Assembly (NCBI GenBank): GCA_009840285.1
Contig: VXOF01000082.1
Location: 1 to 33,890 of the forward strand
DNA length: 33,890 nt
Source of the DNA: Nitrospira sp. SB0662_bin_26
Lineage (GTDB): Bacteria; Nitrospirota; Nitrospiria; Nitrospirales; UBA8639
Direction: 5' to 3'
Shown in pieces: positions 15,337-24,384 of this stretch (position 1 is its first letter; the number at the start of each line of letters is the position of its first letter). The position numbers were made by a program, and so were the translations under genes. The notes under the pieces are model-generated. The model was not told the origin of the DNA. It was given only the letters and a program-made list of their open reading frames with translations, and made no database searches.

Positions 15337-17259
15337 ATGAACACTCGACTTCTGACAGGAGGCGGATTGGCCATCGCGGTGGTCCTCTTCTTCACGGTCA
15401 ACGTCCTGAGTCACGTGGTGTTCCGGTCGGCCCGTATCGATCTCACGGAACAACGGCTCTATACCCTGTCCGAAGGCAGCAGAAACATCCTGCAGGGGCT
15501 CGACGAGCCGGTGACCCTGCGGTTTTACCTGTCGAAGAAGCTGGCGGTGGAACTGGCCGGCATTCGAGGCTATACCAGCCGGGTGCTGGAACTCTTGCAG
15601 GAATATGAACAGGCCGCCGGCGGGCACCTGATCCTGCACGTCATCGACCCCGAGCCCTTTTCGGAGGAAGAAGATCGCGCCGTGGGATACGGCCTGCGCG
15701 GCGTGCCGATCGACCAGGGCAACGCGCAGTTCTATTTCGGACTGGTGGGCAGCAATGCCACGGACGACCGGGAACTCATTCCCTTTTTCCAACAGAGCCG
15801 TGAGGAATTTCTCGAATACGATCTCACCAAACTCGTGTACCGGTTGGCCAACGCCAAGCAGAAAGTTGTCGGTCTGTTGAGCACCCTGCCTCTGGACGGC
15901 GGCCCGCAAATGCCGTTCCCACCGACCGCGGGCGGAGGGCCGCCCTGGATGATCATGGACAGCATCCGGGAGGTTATGGAAGTCAAGGTCCTGGACAAGG
16001 CCGTCACGGACATCCCCGAAGACGTGGACGTGCTCATGGTCGTGCATCCCAAACGGCTGGGCGACCCGACCCTCTATGCCATCGACCAGTTTGTGTTGCG
16101 CGGTGGCCGCACTGCCGTCTTCGTGGATCCCCATGCTGAAGCCGACCGCGTGTTGCCCAATCCCCGAAACCCCATGGGCATGCAGGGGCCGCGCAATTCC
16201 GATCTGGGTCCGGTTTTCGACGCCTGGGGAATCGAACTGGTTGACGGCAAAGTGGTGGGCGATCTCCCCTTGGCCAAACGGGTCAACTTCCAAAAGCAAG
16301 ACCGCACGATGGTGGCGGACTACCCGGTGTGGATCGACCTGACGCCCCGGCAATTCAATGCCGAGGACGTCGTGACTGCCAAGCTCCCGAACCTCACTAT
16401 GGCCTCGGCCGGAATCCTGCGCAAAAAAGAGGGCAGCGCGGTCGAGTGGACACCCTTGGTGGAAACCGATGACCAGGCCATGCAGATCGAGTCCGCCCGC
16501 TTGCAGTTCATGCCCGATGTTGAAGGTATCCTGCGGGACTACCGGCCGGGAGATGAAACCCTCGTGTTGGCCGCCCGCCTGACCGGTAAGGTGAAAACAG
16601 CCTTTCCCGACGGCAGGCCGCCCGTGGAGGCAACGGACGAACCGAAGGAACCGGAGGCCGCGGGTGTCGGCAAAGAAACCGAACATCTGACCGAATCCGC
16701 AGAGCCCATCAACGTCATCGTGGTGGCGGACACCGACATGTTGCAGGACCGGTTTTGGGTCCAGTCCCAAAACTTTCTGGGACAGCGTATCGGGATCCCT
16801 ACCGCAGCGAACAACGATTTCGTGACCAATGCCCTGGACAACCTGACCGGCAGTCATGACCTGATCAGCGTCAGGAACCGGGGGAGCTTCTCACGCCCCT
16901 TCACCCTGGTCAGGGCCATCCAACAGGAAGCCGAAGCGCGGTTCCGGCAAAAGGAACAAGCCCTGCAACAACGCCTGAAAGACACCGAACGCAAAATCCA
17001 GGATTTGCAAAAGCGCAAAGAAGACCAGACCACCATCATTCTGAGTGCCGAACAACAAGCCGCGCTGGAGGGCTTCCGGCAGGAGCTGGTGGCGACCAGA
17101 AAAGCCCTGCGAAACGTCCAGCACGAGTTGCAGAAAAACATCGATAGCCTCGAAAACGTCGTGAAGTTTCTGAACATCGGCCTCATGCCGCTGGTGATCG
17201 CCGTGGGCGGCGTCGTGCTCGGCGCTTGGAATATGCGCCGCCGCCAGCGTAGTGCATGA
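15337..17259 (+). CDS. GldG-like ABC auxiliary protein
   Basis: A 640-residue protein of the 'ABC-type uncharacterized transport system' family (PF09822). An N-terminal membrane helix (about 7-28) is followed by 'FRSARIDLTEQRLYTLSEG' in 29-47, the family hallmark, then a large extracytoplasmic region, a long coiled coil rich in Lys, Gln and Glu (about 525-610), and a C-terminal membrane helix ('LMPLVIAVGGVVLGAW') with a basic tail 'NMRRRQR'. In GldG the extracytoplasmic part resembles sugar- or ligand-binding folds; its function is unknown. An acidic linker at about 425-450 may be disordered. It sits between the permease and the DUF4340 gene. Confidence 0.85.
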   Translation: MNTRLLTGGGLAIAVVLFFTVNVLSHVVFRSARIDLTEQRLYTLSEGSRNILQGLDEPVTLRFYLSKKLAVELAGIRGYTSRVLELLQEYEQAAGGHLILHVIDPEPFSEEEDRAVGYGLRGVPIDQGNAQFYFGLVGSNATDDRELIPFFQQSREEFLEYDLTKLVYRLANAKQKVVGLLSTLPLDGGPQMPFPPTAGGGPPWMIMDSIREVMEVKVLDKAVTDIPEDVDVLMVVHPKRLGDPTLYAIDQFVLRGGRTAVFVDPHAEADRVLPNPRNPMGMQGPRNSDLGPVFDAWGIELVDGKVVGDLPLAKRVNFQKQDRTMVADYPVWIDLTPRQFNAEDVVTAKLPNLTMASAGILRKKEGSAVEWTPLVETDDQAMQIESARLQFMPDVEGILRDYRPGDETLVLAARLTGKVKTAFPDGRPPVEATDEPKEPEAAGVGKETEHLTESAEPINVIVVADTDMLQDRFWVQSQNFLGQRIGIPTAANNDFVTNALDNLTGSHDLISVRNRGSFSRPFTLVRAIQQEAEARFRQKEQALQQRLKDTERKIQDLQKRKEDQTTIILSAEQQAALEGFRQELVATRKALRNVQHELQKNIDSLENVVKFLNIGLMPLVIAVGGVVLGAWNMRRRQRSA

Positions 17260-17286
17260 ATCGGGACCTGAAATCTGTACAAACTC

Positions 17287-18432
17287 GTGAAGCTCAAGAC
17301 CCTCAGCACGCTGGTCGTCATCGCTGCCGTCCTAATCATCGTGGCGGTGTTCATGGCCGAACTACAAGGACCCGGCGTCCCGACGACGGGCCAACCTGTC
17401 TTCCCGGAACTGAAGACCGTGATCAACGACGTCACGGAGCTGAGCGTGGCCACGCAAAGCGGCACCATCACGCTTCACCGGCAAGAAGATATATGGCGCG
17501 TCAAGGAAAAATATGACTACCCGGCCGACCTTGGAACCGTGCGGGAAACGCTCATCGGCCTCGCGGAACTTACAACACTCGAACCCAAAACCCGGAAACC
17601 GGAACTCTACGAAATACTGGGGGTGCAGGACGTGGACGCCGAAGGCTCGTTATCCACGGGCATCACCCTCAAGGATGCAACGGGCAACACCGTAGCTGCG
17701 GCCGTCATCGGCAATGATCGAGCGGCGCAGGGGAAGAGCGGGTACAAGGAACTGTTCATCCGCAAAGTCGGAGACCCGCGGACGTGGCTGGTCCAGGGCA
17801 GACTCACGGTCGAAAAGAATCCGGGCAAATGGCTGGACGAGGAACTCACGCAGATTGAAACAAAACGAGTAAGGCGCCTGATCGTGACCCACCCGGACAA
17901 GACCCGGCTGGTCGTGGAGAAAGCCAGGCCCACGGACCTCAACTATCAAGTGGGCAACGTGCCGCAAGGTTTGGAAATAGAGTCACAATTTACCGTGAAC
18001 AACATCGTGTCCACGGTCACCTCCCTTTCGTTGGACGACGTCAAACCGCGGAGCGAAGTCCCGTTCGACGGCCAACCGGTCGTGACCGCCGTGTTCGAAA
18101 CCTTCGACGGCCTCCAGGGAATTGTGCAACTTTTCCCGAAAGATGAAAACAACTATGTGACGATCTCCGCAGTCTTCAACGCCGACTTGGTCTGGAAACC
18201 CGAACCGGAAAGAGAATCAGAACCCCAGGCAGGCCAGCAATCCGACGGAGACACGCAAGACAAGGAAGCTGACACCAACCCCGAGCAACCCAAGATCAAG
18301 TCCGAAGCCGAAGTCAAAGCCGAAATCGAAGCCCTGAATAAACGGGTCGGGGACTGGGTGTATGTCATCCCCAAATTCCGCGCCGATACCCTCCTCAAAA
18401 AACCCCAAGACCTCCTCAAAACATCCGACTGA
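17287..18432 (+). CDS. DUF4340 protein of the Gld-type ABC operon
   Basis: A 381-residue protein starting at GTG 17287, the only reasonable start before the N-terminal membrane helix (about 4-22, 'TLSTLVVIAAVLIIVAVFMA'). The rest is extracytoplasmic beta-rich DUF4340 sequence: 'VKEKYDYPADLGTVRETLIGL' in 71-91 and 'KWLDEELTQIETKRVRRLIV' in 181-200 are typical. A highly charged low-complexity segment (about 305-345, Glu/Lys/Pro) precedes a final conserved 'GDWVYVIPKFRADTL'. DUF4340 proteins nearly always accompany GldG-like genes, presumably as part of the same envelope complex. It lies 27 nt after the GldG-like gene. No Shine-Dalgarno site is clear, so translation may be coupled. Confidence 0.85.
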   Translation: MKLKTLSTLVVIAAVLIIVAVFMAELQGPGVPTTGQPVFPELKTVINDVTELSVATQSGTITLHRQEDIWRVKEKYDYPADLGTVRETLIGLAELTTLEPKTRKPELYEILGVQDVDAEGSLSTGITLKDATGNTVAAAVIGNDRAAQGKSGYKELFIRKVGDPRTWLVQGRLTVEKNPGKWLDEELTQIETKRVRRLIVTHPDKTRLVVEKARPTDLNYQVGNVPQGLEIESQFTVNNIVSTVTSLSLDDVKPRSEVPFDGQPVVTAVFETFDGLQGIVQLFPKDENNYVTISAVFNADLVWKPEPERESEPQAGQQSDGDTQDKEADTNPEQPKIKSEAEVKAEIEALNKRVGDWVYVIPKFRADTLLKKPQDLLKTSD

Positions 18433-18539
18433 TAAGAGACACCTCTCTTCTCTCTTTTGCTTTCGTAGCCGAGGCATCTCCGTTTGGAGACAGGGACATG
18501 CCTTATAGTGATGGTTTCACTGAGGCATGATCGGGCGCA

Positions 18540-20204
18540 TCAAACGTTCAAGGGCATTTCACAAAGATCAAGGCTCTTTTCCACATACAGCTTGACAAAG
18601 GGATCGATGGTGAGGATCACCAACGTCCAAGGACAATCCTTGGAACCAAGTTGATGAAGAATAGGTTTGCGAAGATGGCTGGCAATTTCATGCAAATCTC
18701 CATCCAAGATCAGGAGCGATGGACGCGTAATAATGGCACGAGCGAGTAAAATTCTGAGTCGCTGACCTGGCGTGAAGTCTCTTCCGCCTTCCTTCGCGAC
18801 AGTTGTCAGCCCATCAGGTAACGCTTCGAGGTCTTCCTCCAATTGCGCAACGCGTAACGCCCATATCAAATCCTCCGACTGCACGCCTGAACGACCCATG
18901 GTAATATTGTCGGCGATAGACCCTTCAAACAAAGTAAGATTCTGTTCAAATACGATACTTCGCTGTCCGTTAATCTGGTCGGTGGAGAGACTTCGTAGAT
19001 CGACGCCGTTATACCGCACGGCTCCCGACGGCGGTTGCAGTAACCCGGCCAACACCAACGATAGACGATGACCTGTCGACGGTGTTGGGCAGATCAACGC
19101 CCATTTTTCTCCCGGCAGGGCTTCAAAGTGGACGTCTCGGGCATGTGACTCTGAGTCGGTTGCCCAACCCATTTGGCTGCACGTCAGATGCAAGCCGCCC
19201 TCGTGGGATTCAGGCATTGACAAACTCGATCCATCCAGGAACTTGTCTTGAGGCAATGACAACAAATAACGCAGTTCCGCTAAAGCCGCAAAAAAATAAA
19301 ACACGATATACGCGCGTTTCGTAACCGAATCAAAGTTGAGGAGCAAACTCGCGACGACCACTTCTGCCGCCACGAGTTGCCCGACGGTCAATTCCCCTTG
19401 ACTGACCAACCAGCCCGCAATTCCCAGCAGTTCCGCGTGCAGGATCACTTGAAGGGTCAATGACCCAATGTATTGACGAACCAAAACACGAAACCGGGAT
19501 TGACGTGCTTGTACGTAGGTCGATGCTAATCGATCAACGTTTCGCATGATGAGGTTAGAGGAATTGACGGTCTTGAAATGCAAAAAATTGTTGGCAACCT
19601 CTTGAAACCAATTAAACACATCATATTTGGCTCCGGACATCTGAAGTGTCGTTTGGAGCCCGCCCCTGCCAAGGAGACAGATGAGGATCATTGCCCCAAG
19701 CAGCTCGACATCAAAAAATGCAAAATAGGGGTGATAGATTGCCAGCAAGACCATTCCGATAACCCCTCCGACCAGCACATTGATAAAATCGACAAAGAAG
19801 CTCGACAGCGCTCGTTGGAGAAACACGGTTTCAAAAAACCGACTGACGGCCTCAGACTGAAATGTCTCCTTCTGATATCGCGGTAATCTTTGAGCTAAGA
19901 TGAGGGCCACATGAACGAAGACCCGTCGTTCGAGAATGTCCATCGCATAAAATTGCAAGACTCGAAAAACACCCACAAAGACTAAAATCACGGCCATGAT
20001 TCCGACAATCGTGAGGACCATCACTGGAGAGACCGAAAAGGCAAAGGTATTCACCAATTCTTGAACGGTGAGGGGAATAATGAGAGAAAACACGCCTACC
20101 ACAATGGCATAGGTAAGCATGACGAGGAAAATGGAGCGCTCTTGTCTTAAGAACAGACCTAACGAAGCCCAGAGTTCTCGAAGGGAAGAAACGGGGTGAT
20201 TCAT
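18540..20204 (-). CDS. ABC exporter (membrane + nucleotide-binding domain) with degenerate ATPase motifs
   Basis: A 554-residue protein from the ATG at 20204, which follows the tolC-like stop by 7 nt; the longer frame from 20354 overlaps that gene and was rejected. The N-terminal half (about 22-310) is a type I ABC membrane domain. The C-terminal half aligns with an exporter ATPase but lacks the key residues: Walker A is 'CPTPSTGHR' (372-380, no P-loop lysine), the signature is 'FTPGQ' (477-481, not LSGGQ), Walker B is 'LLILDGD' (497-503, aspartate kept, catalytic glutamate replaced by glycine) and the H-loop reads 'ILTID'. The Q-loop glutamine (Gln421) is kept. It is co-transcribed with HlyD and TolC partners, as in type I secretion, but probably cannot hydrolyse ATP alone. 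Confidence 0.85.
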   Translation of the reverse strand: MNHPVSSLRELWASLGLFLRQERSIFLVMLTYAIVVGVFSLIIPLTVQELVNTFAFSVSPVMVLTIVGIMAVILVFVGVFRVLQFYAMDILERRVFVHVALILAQRLPRYQKETFQSEAVSRFFETVFLQRALSSFFVDFINVLVGGVIGMVLLAIYHPYFAFFDVELLGAMILICLLGRGGLQTTLQMSGAKYDVFNWFQEVANNFLHFKTVNSSNLIMRNVDRLASTYVQARQSRFRVLVRQYIGSLTLQVILHAELLGIAGWLVSQGELTVGQLVAAEVVVASLLLNFDSVTKRAYIVFYFFAALAELRYLLSLPQDKFLDGSSLSMPESHEGGLHLTCSQMGWATDSESHARDVHFEALPGEKWALICPTPSTGHRLSLVLAGLLQPPSGAVRYNGVDLRSLSTDQINGQRSIVFEQNLTLFEGSIADNITMGRSGVQSEDLIWALRVAQLEEDLEALPDGLTTVAKEGGRDFTPGQRLRILLARAIITRPSLLILDGDLHEIASHLRKPILHQLGSKDCPWTLVILTIDPFVKLYVEKSLDLCEMPLNV

Positions 20205-20211
20205 GCCTTGA

Positions 20212-21681
20212 CTATGAGCCCTTATCTCCTTCCTGTTGAATGCCGGCGATCGATGGGGCATTGATCCACCCACCAGTAGCCCATTGATACAGGGCGCGGG
20301 CTTTCTGATAGTCGGCCATGGCCCTAATCCATCCCTCAGCCGCGGCAAGAACATTGCGTTCCCGCAGGTTCACAAGAAGTAAACTCGTCGCACCAAGTCT
20401 GAATCGAGTGCGTTCGCCCCTTTCTAATTTCCGTGCCAGTTTAAGCGCTTGTTGCGAAACCTGAACACGATCCTGCGCTCGCATGATGGCTGATTGTGCA
20501 TTCGCCACATCCATAGCCACCTGCTGAAGACGATAACGTTGCAGGAACTTGAGGCGTTGGGCCTTACCCTCCATCTGAAGCAGGTCGCCGCGAGCCCCTC
20601 GTTGAAGAAACGGAAAGCTCAACTGAACCCCAAACCGGTACCCAAGACCCAGGACGAATTCGCCGGGTTTCCTCGAAGGCTGAGCTTCGGCGGTCAGATC
20701 TGGGAGAAAATTATTTTCGGCCACTTCCAAGTCGACATGATTGAACTCGGCCTCCAAATGGACGAGTCGGACTTCCGGACGGATGGTCAGGGCTCGCTGT
20801 TGCGCTTGTTCGATTTGCTTAAACGCCTGCTCTGACAGGATGGAAGGAAAAGGTGGAGCCGTGAGATGTTTAGGGACGAGCAAATCGTCATCTTTCCACA
20901 AAAACAATGCGAGCTTGTATTGCTCTTCATCTACTCGACGTTCGGCTTTAATCAGCCGCTCTCGACGCCGCTGAACTTCCTGATTCGCCTCAATCACGTC
21001 AAATTCCGCTCGCGCTCCGGCCTTAGCCTGTTTCGACAATTGCAAGGCACGAACTTCGGCCACGGCCACGGCCTTTTTTTGTAATTCCATGAATTTTCGG
21101 GTCGCCACCCAACTCCAATATTGTGTCGCGGCCCCAAGGTACAAATCTTGTCGGGCTAGCTGAATTTCCAATTCCGCTTGTTTATCGGCCAGCGAGGATT
21201 TCTTCAATTCCGCGTGAGCCGGGTTTGTGACCAACCCTCGAAGGAGAGGAAACACGATACCCAACAGCGGCTGATTCGAGGTATTGATATCCAAATCTGC
21301 AACTTCCACGTCCCCTATGCCCGCTCGAAATCCGGCAAACCCTTTGATGCCCCACGGGTGCCGCATTTCCACAAACGTATCATTGAATCCCACATTTGTC
21401 GTCTTCCCATCCTTCACGAGTCGTTCCAACTCCCAATCGTTGACGAGATTCGGTTCAAACTTTCCCAGTGCTTTCAGCAACTTCCCGCTGGCCACCAGTT
21501 TCTGTGTCTGACTCCCCCGAAGGAGTGGATGGTCCTCTTCCACTCGTGTCAACACAGCTTGCAACGTCAGCATGGAAGGCGATGAGTTCTCTGCCGTTGT
21601 CGGTGTGGATTCCCGTGCCCAGAGAGAAGTCCCGGGACAGATCGCCAGCATCCCCACCATCACAAGTTGTAGAAGTTTCAT
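20212..21681 (-). CDS. TolC-family outer membrane channel protein
   Basis: A 489-residue protein with a signal peptide (about 1-22, 'MKLLQLVMVGMLAICPGTSL' onward). Two outer-membrane-efflux repeats follow, with the heptad-rich helices that form the periplasmic tunnel (for example 140-255 and 360-470). It would form a trimeric channel across the outer membrane and dock with the HlyD-type adaptor encoded 33 nt upstream. 'PLLRGSQTQKLVASGKLLKALG' in 52-75 and 'VANAQSAIMRAQDRVQVSQQAL' in 402-425 show the repeated helical pattern. The order adaptor, channel, ABC is a complete tripartite export unit. The exported substrate is unknown: no RTX or bacteriocin gene lies beside it. Confidence 0.88.
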   Translation of the reverse strand: MKLLQLVMVGMLAICPGTSLWARESTPTTAENSSPSMLTLQAVLTRVEEDHPLLRGSQTQKLVASGKLLKALGKFEPNLVNDWELERLVKDGKTTNVGFNDTFVEMRHPWGIKGFAGFRAGIGDVEVADLDINTSNQPLLGIVFPLLRGLVTNPAHAELKKSSLADKQAELEIQLARQDLYLGAATQYWSWVATRKFMELQKKAVAVAEVRALQLSKQAKAGARAEFDVIEANQEVQRRRERLIKAERRVDEEQYKLALFLWKDDDLLVPKHLTAPPFPSILSEQAFKQIEQAQQRALTIRPEVRLVHLEAEFNHVDLEVAENNFLPDLTAEAQPSRKPGEFVLGLGYRFGVQLSFPFLQRGARGDLLQMEGKAQRLKFLQRYRLQQVAMDVANAQSAIMRAQDRVQVSQQALKLARKLERGERTRFRLGATSLLLVNLRERNVLAAAEGWIRAMADYQKARALYQWATGGWINAPSIAGIQQEGDKGS

Positions 21682-21714
21682 GGCTGCCTCTTTCGCGACG
21701 ACACGCTCGTTTGT

Positions 21715-23121
21715 TTATCTACCCGCTCTTCCGGCCTTTGGCAAAAACACGTCTGTCAAACTTTTTTCCGCTGATTCATAATCCGACGGAAACAAGTTAA
21801 ACCGACGCCACATTTCATACCACAGCGGCACACGATTTAAGATGACCCAGCCCATCACCTGCGCTCCCTGTCGAATATTGACGTGCGAAGGCCAGTTTCG
21901 CCGTTCAGTATCAGGCACCACCCACAGCCGGAATTGACCATTGGTGGACGCCGATTGATCGACAACTTGAATTCGGCCATCATACGTGCCGACCATCGAT
22001 TCCGGCCATGCCGGGAGAGGGATTGCCGGGATTCCCTGGAACAGTAATCGAACGGGACGCCCTGGTCTTAACAAAGGGGCATCAATGGCATGGGCCCACA
22101 TTTCAACGGCTGGCGTGGCACTGAGAGGCACAATCGTAAACAACAGATCCCCAGGGTGTACGATTTCACCAGAACCGATCCGCGTCAAACGGACGACCGT
22201 GCCGTCAAGCGGGGCGAGGACACGGCTGGCGATACGTCTCTGAAGCGCATTGGATCGAGTCAATTCCAAATCCGCTAAAGCCTTCGAAGCCTCGGCGGCC
22301 TCACCTAGCGCCGAAGCCCGCTGTGCCCGTGTCTCCAGTTGACGTTGTACCAATTCCGCATCGACGCGTTCACGATTGTGCGCCAAAGCGCGCCGTGCTT
22401 GTTGAGCTTCACGAAGCGAGGCCTGGGCCGCCTTCACGTCCGCCTTGCCCGCCGTTGCCGCTCGAACGGCAAGTTCAAGGTCACGTCGAGAGAGTAACCC
22501 TTCAGCTTCCAGGATACGCGACCGGTCGAGGTTCAACACAGCAGTCTCCTTGGCGACGTTGGCTGCGGTCACACGCTGCTTTGCGATTTGCACCTTATTG
22601 TCTGCTTCGGCAACTCTTGCCTGGGCCGAAGCCGTAGCGGCCTGCGTCAAGGTGGTCATTTCTTCCAGACGTTCAGCCAGAATTTGTGCCCGCTCTCTAG
22701 CGGCCTGTCGCCGCTGTTCCAAAGCCTCGCGAGATTGATCCAATCGTTGAAGGAGGTCCTCCGCCATGAATTGAGGATTCACGTCTTCCAGTTCGAGGAC
22801 CAAGTCCCCTTTCTGTACCGTGCGCCCTTCGTTCACGTGCCAGGTGCGAATGCGTCCATTGATTTGCGCATGAATTTCTTGGGGTCGTTCCGTAGGAGAA
22901 TACGCCGAGAGTTGGCCCTGAACAGTCACCGTTTGCGTCCATGGCACAAAGCACACAATCGCGACCAAGACGAGGGACAGCACAAGGGCTGATCGTGACC
23001 ATCCGTACAATCGTCGAGGAATTCTGACCAATGTTCGGGATCGGAGCCGCTGGTCTTCAAGGCGAGACGGCACCGCAATGGGTAGCGTGACTTCGTCGGA
23101 TTTCATTGCTCGATGTGCCAT
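21715..23121 (-). CDS. HlyD-family membrane fusion (adaptor) protein
   Basis: A 468-residue protein, first gene of the export operon. A basic cytosolic N-terminus (1-44) is followed by one membrane helix ('ALVLSLVLVAIVCFVPW', about 45-61), a lipoyl half-motif, a long alpha-helical hairpin rich in Ala, Gln, Arg and Glu (about 125-290), the second lipoyl half ('RVLAPLDGTVVRLTRIGSGEIV' in 293-315) and a beta-barrel domain. This is the layout of HlyD/AcrA adaptors that bridge an inner-membrane pump to TolC. The start at 23121 is kept; an ATG five codons later is equally possible. Confidence 0.88.
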   Translation of the reverse strand: MAHRAMKSDEVTLPIAVPSRLEDQRLRSRTLVRIPRRLYGWSRSALVLSLVLVAIVCFVPWTQTVTVQGQLSAYSPTERPQEIHAQINGRIRTWHVNEGRTVQKGDLVLELEDVNPQFMAEDLLQRLDQSREALEQRRQAARERAQILAERLEEMTTLTQAATASAQARVAEADNKVQIAKQRVTAANVAKETAVLNLDRSRILEAEGLLSRRDLELAVRAATAGKADVKAAQASLREAQQARRALAHNRERVDAELVQRQLETRAQRASALGEAAEASKALADLELTRSNALQRRIASRVLAPLDGTVVRLTRIGSGEIVHPGDLLFTIVPLSATPAVEMWAHAIDAPLLRPGRPVRLLFQGIPAIPLPAWPESMVGTYDGRIQVVDQSASTNGQFRLWVVPDTERRNWPSHVNIRQGAQVMGWVILNRVPLWYEMWRRFNLFPSDYESAEKSLTDVFLPKAGRAGR

Positions 23122-23208
23122 TCACAGGCTAGCCCCTATACTCGTTTCGGGCGCAAGGTGATGCCATTAGATAAATTAGTTAAGAATAATTCCGTAATAT
23201 GCCCCGCT

Positions 23209-23238
23209 ATCATACCAGATAGATTGTGATATTGTCTT
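23209..23238 (-). promoter_or_regulatory. Predicted promoter of the hlyD-tolC-ABC operon
   Basis: On the minus strand a -10 TATGAT (23214-23209) carries an extended TGG in front. A -35-like AAGACA (23238-23233, 4 of 6) lies 18 nt upstream. The leader would be about 80 nt long. Confidence 0.45.
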
Positions 23239-23253
23239 GAATATTAACTTTAG

Positions 23254-23265
23254 GTAACAAGTTAC
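23254..23265. promoter_or_regulatory. Palindrome GTAAC-AA-GTTAC, possible regulator site
   Basis: A perfect 5-bp inverted repeat with a 2-nt centre sits 15 nt upstream of the predicted -35 box of the export operon. This is a position typical for an activator. No regulator gene is next to it. Confidence 0.35.
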
Positions 23266-23534
23266 TTAGATTGGCTGAACGGATCGCCGGGATATCGCGG
23301 ACGGTCTTGCCGGACCTGAGAGGCCTGACGCGGGCCTCGGTGAGAGTGACCTTAGGCACGGTTGTCCACCCGGTTCAAGTTGCAACCGGGCATAAACCGT
23401 TGCACGGGCTGCCCTCTGAAAAGTAAAGTACTTAGAGAAAAGATTCCAGTCATTTAGCATCGGAGGTGTGGTGCGTCTCCGGCCTGACGTTGCGACAGAC
23501 CGAAGGCGGCCTCGTCATCCTCGGCGTGTGATGT

Positions 23535-24281
23535 ATGCCCAGACCCGGATCAAGCAAAGCGCAAACACGGGTTGAACAGCCCCATACGGCGTTGCGAAAA
23601 CCAGAGCCCGCAACCGAATGGCAGCCGGACGACCCGACGGACGAGGAGCCGTTGCCGGAGATAGGACTTCTGTTCGCGGCAAACCGGGCGTGGGCGAAGC
23701 ACCTGAAGGAGACCGATCCAGACTACTTTAAGAACCTGGCCAAACAGCAGAAACCGGAGATCCTCTGGATCGGCTGCGCCGACAGCCGGGTGCCTGCCAA
23801 CCAGATCATTAACCTGCCCCCCGGCAAAGTGTTCGTTCACCGCAACATCGCCAATGTGGTCGTCCATTCCGATCTGAACTGCCTCTCGGTCCTGCAGTAT
23901 GCGGTGGAGGTACTGGCGGTTCGGCATGTCATCCTCTGCGGTCACTACGGCTGTGGCGGTATCCGCGAGTCCCTGGCCAAGCCGGAGCATGGTCTGATCG
24001 ACAACTGGCTCAACCATATCCGCAATGTTCAGCGGCTTCACTGCGCAGAACTCGATTCCCTGGAGGGCGAGGCGCGTGTACGACGACTGTGCGAACTGAA
24101 CGTGATCGAGCAGATCTCCAACGTGGCCAACACAACCATTGTGCGCGACGCCTGGGCGGCCGGCGTGGGGCCGGACATTCACGGCTGGATCTACAGCATT
24201 GACGACGGACTTCTTCGGTCGCTTTGCGTGTGGGCCCGCGACGACGACGCCCCTTTCATCGTTCACAAGGCGGGATTGTAA
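23535..24281 (+). CDS. can: Beta-class carbonic anhydrase (Can-like)
   Basis: A 248-residue protein closely similar to E. coli Can along residues 45-245. It interconverts CO2 and bicarbonate in the cytoplasm, supplying carboxylases. The zinc ligands are Cys81, Asp83 (with Arg85, the Asp-Arg dyad, in 'GCADSR'), His137 and Cys140 ('GHYGCGG'). An Asp in the ligand set is the type II, bicarbonate-regulated form. 'VHRNIANVV' and 'CLSVLQYAVEVL' are family features. About 40 extra N-terminal residues, polar and rich in Pro, Glu and Asp, precede the usual start; an in-frame TGA at 23529 means the frame cannot begin earlier. No Shine-Dalgarno site is visible before this ATG. Confidence 0.93.
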   Translation: MPRPGSSKAQTRVEQPHTALRKPEPATEWQPDDPTDEEPLPEIGLLFAANRAWAKHLKETDPDYFKNLAKQQKPEILWIGCADSRVPANQIINLPPGKVFVHRNIANVVVHSDLNCLSVLQYAVEVLAVRHVILCGHYGCGGIRESLAKPEHGLIDNWLNHIRNVQRLHCAELDSLEGEARVRRLCELNVIEQISNVANTTIVRDAWAAGVGPDIHGWIYSIDDGLLRSLCVWARDDDAPFIVHKAGL

Positions 24282-24384
24282 ACATTCACCAATTTGTTGA
24301 CGTAAGCAGTGAAAACCGCCACGGGCGCCAGCCTACGCCACTTCTTCAATTTTCAGGAGATTTTTGGTTTGAGTCTCTTCAAAA

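Larger units (their letters stand above)
23122..23534. other. Divergent intergenic region between the export operon and carbonic anhydrase
   Basis: The stretch is 413 bases. The left part is AT-rich and holds the predicted promoter of the hlyD-tolC-ABC operon. The right part is GC-rich with an open plus-strand frame of about 50 codons ending at 23427 that has no ATG start and no similarity I recognise. No convincing promoter was found for the carbonic anhydrase gene. Confidence 0.45.

Noticed and set aside
15271-16857. Long minus-strand open frame (528 residues) opposite the GldG-like gene
   Set aside because: It is a GC-rich antisense shadow; the plus strand has recognisable family motifs and operon context.
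18477-18490. Hairpin TCTCC-GTTT-GGAGA after the DUF4340 gene, considered as a terminator
   Set aside because: The stem is short and no T-tract follows.
23550-24266. Minus-strand frame of 238 residues opposite carbonic anhydrase
   Set aside because: It is antisense to a clearly conserved enzyme and has no recognisable motif.
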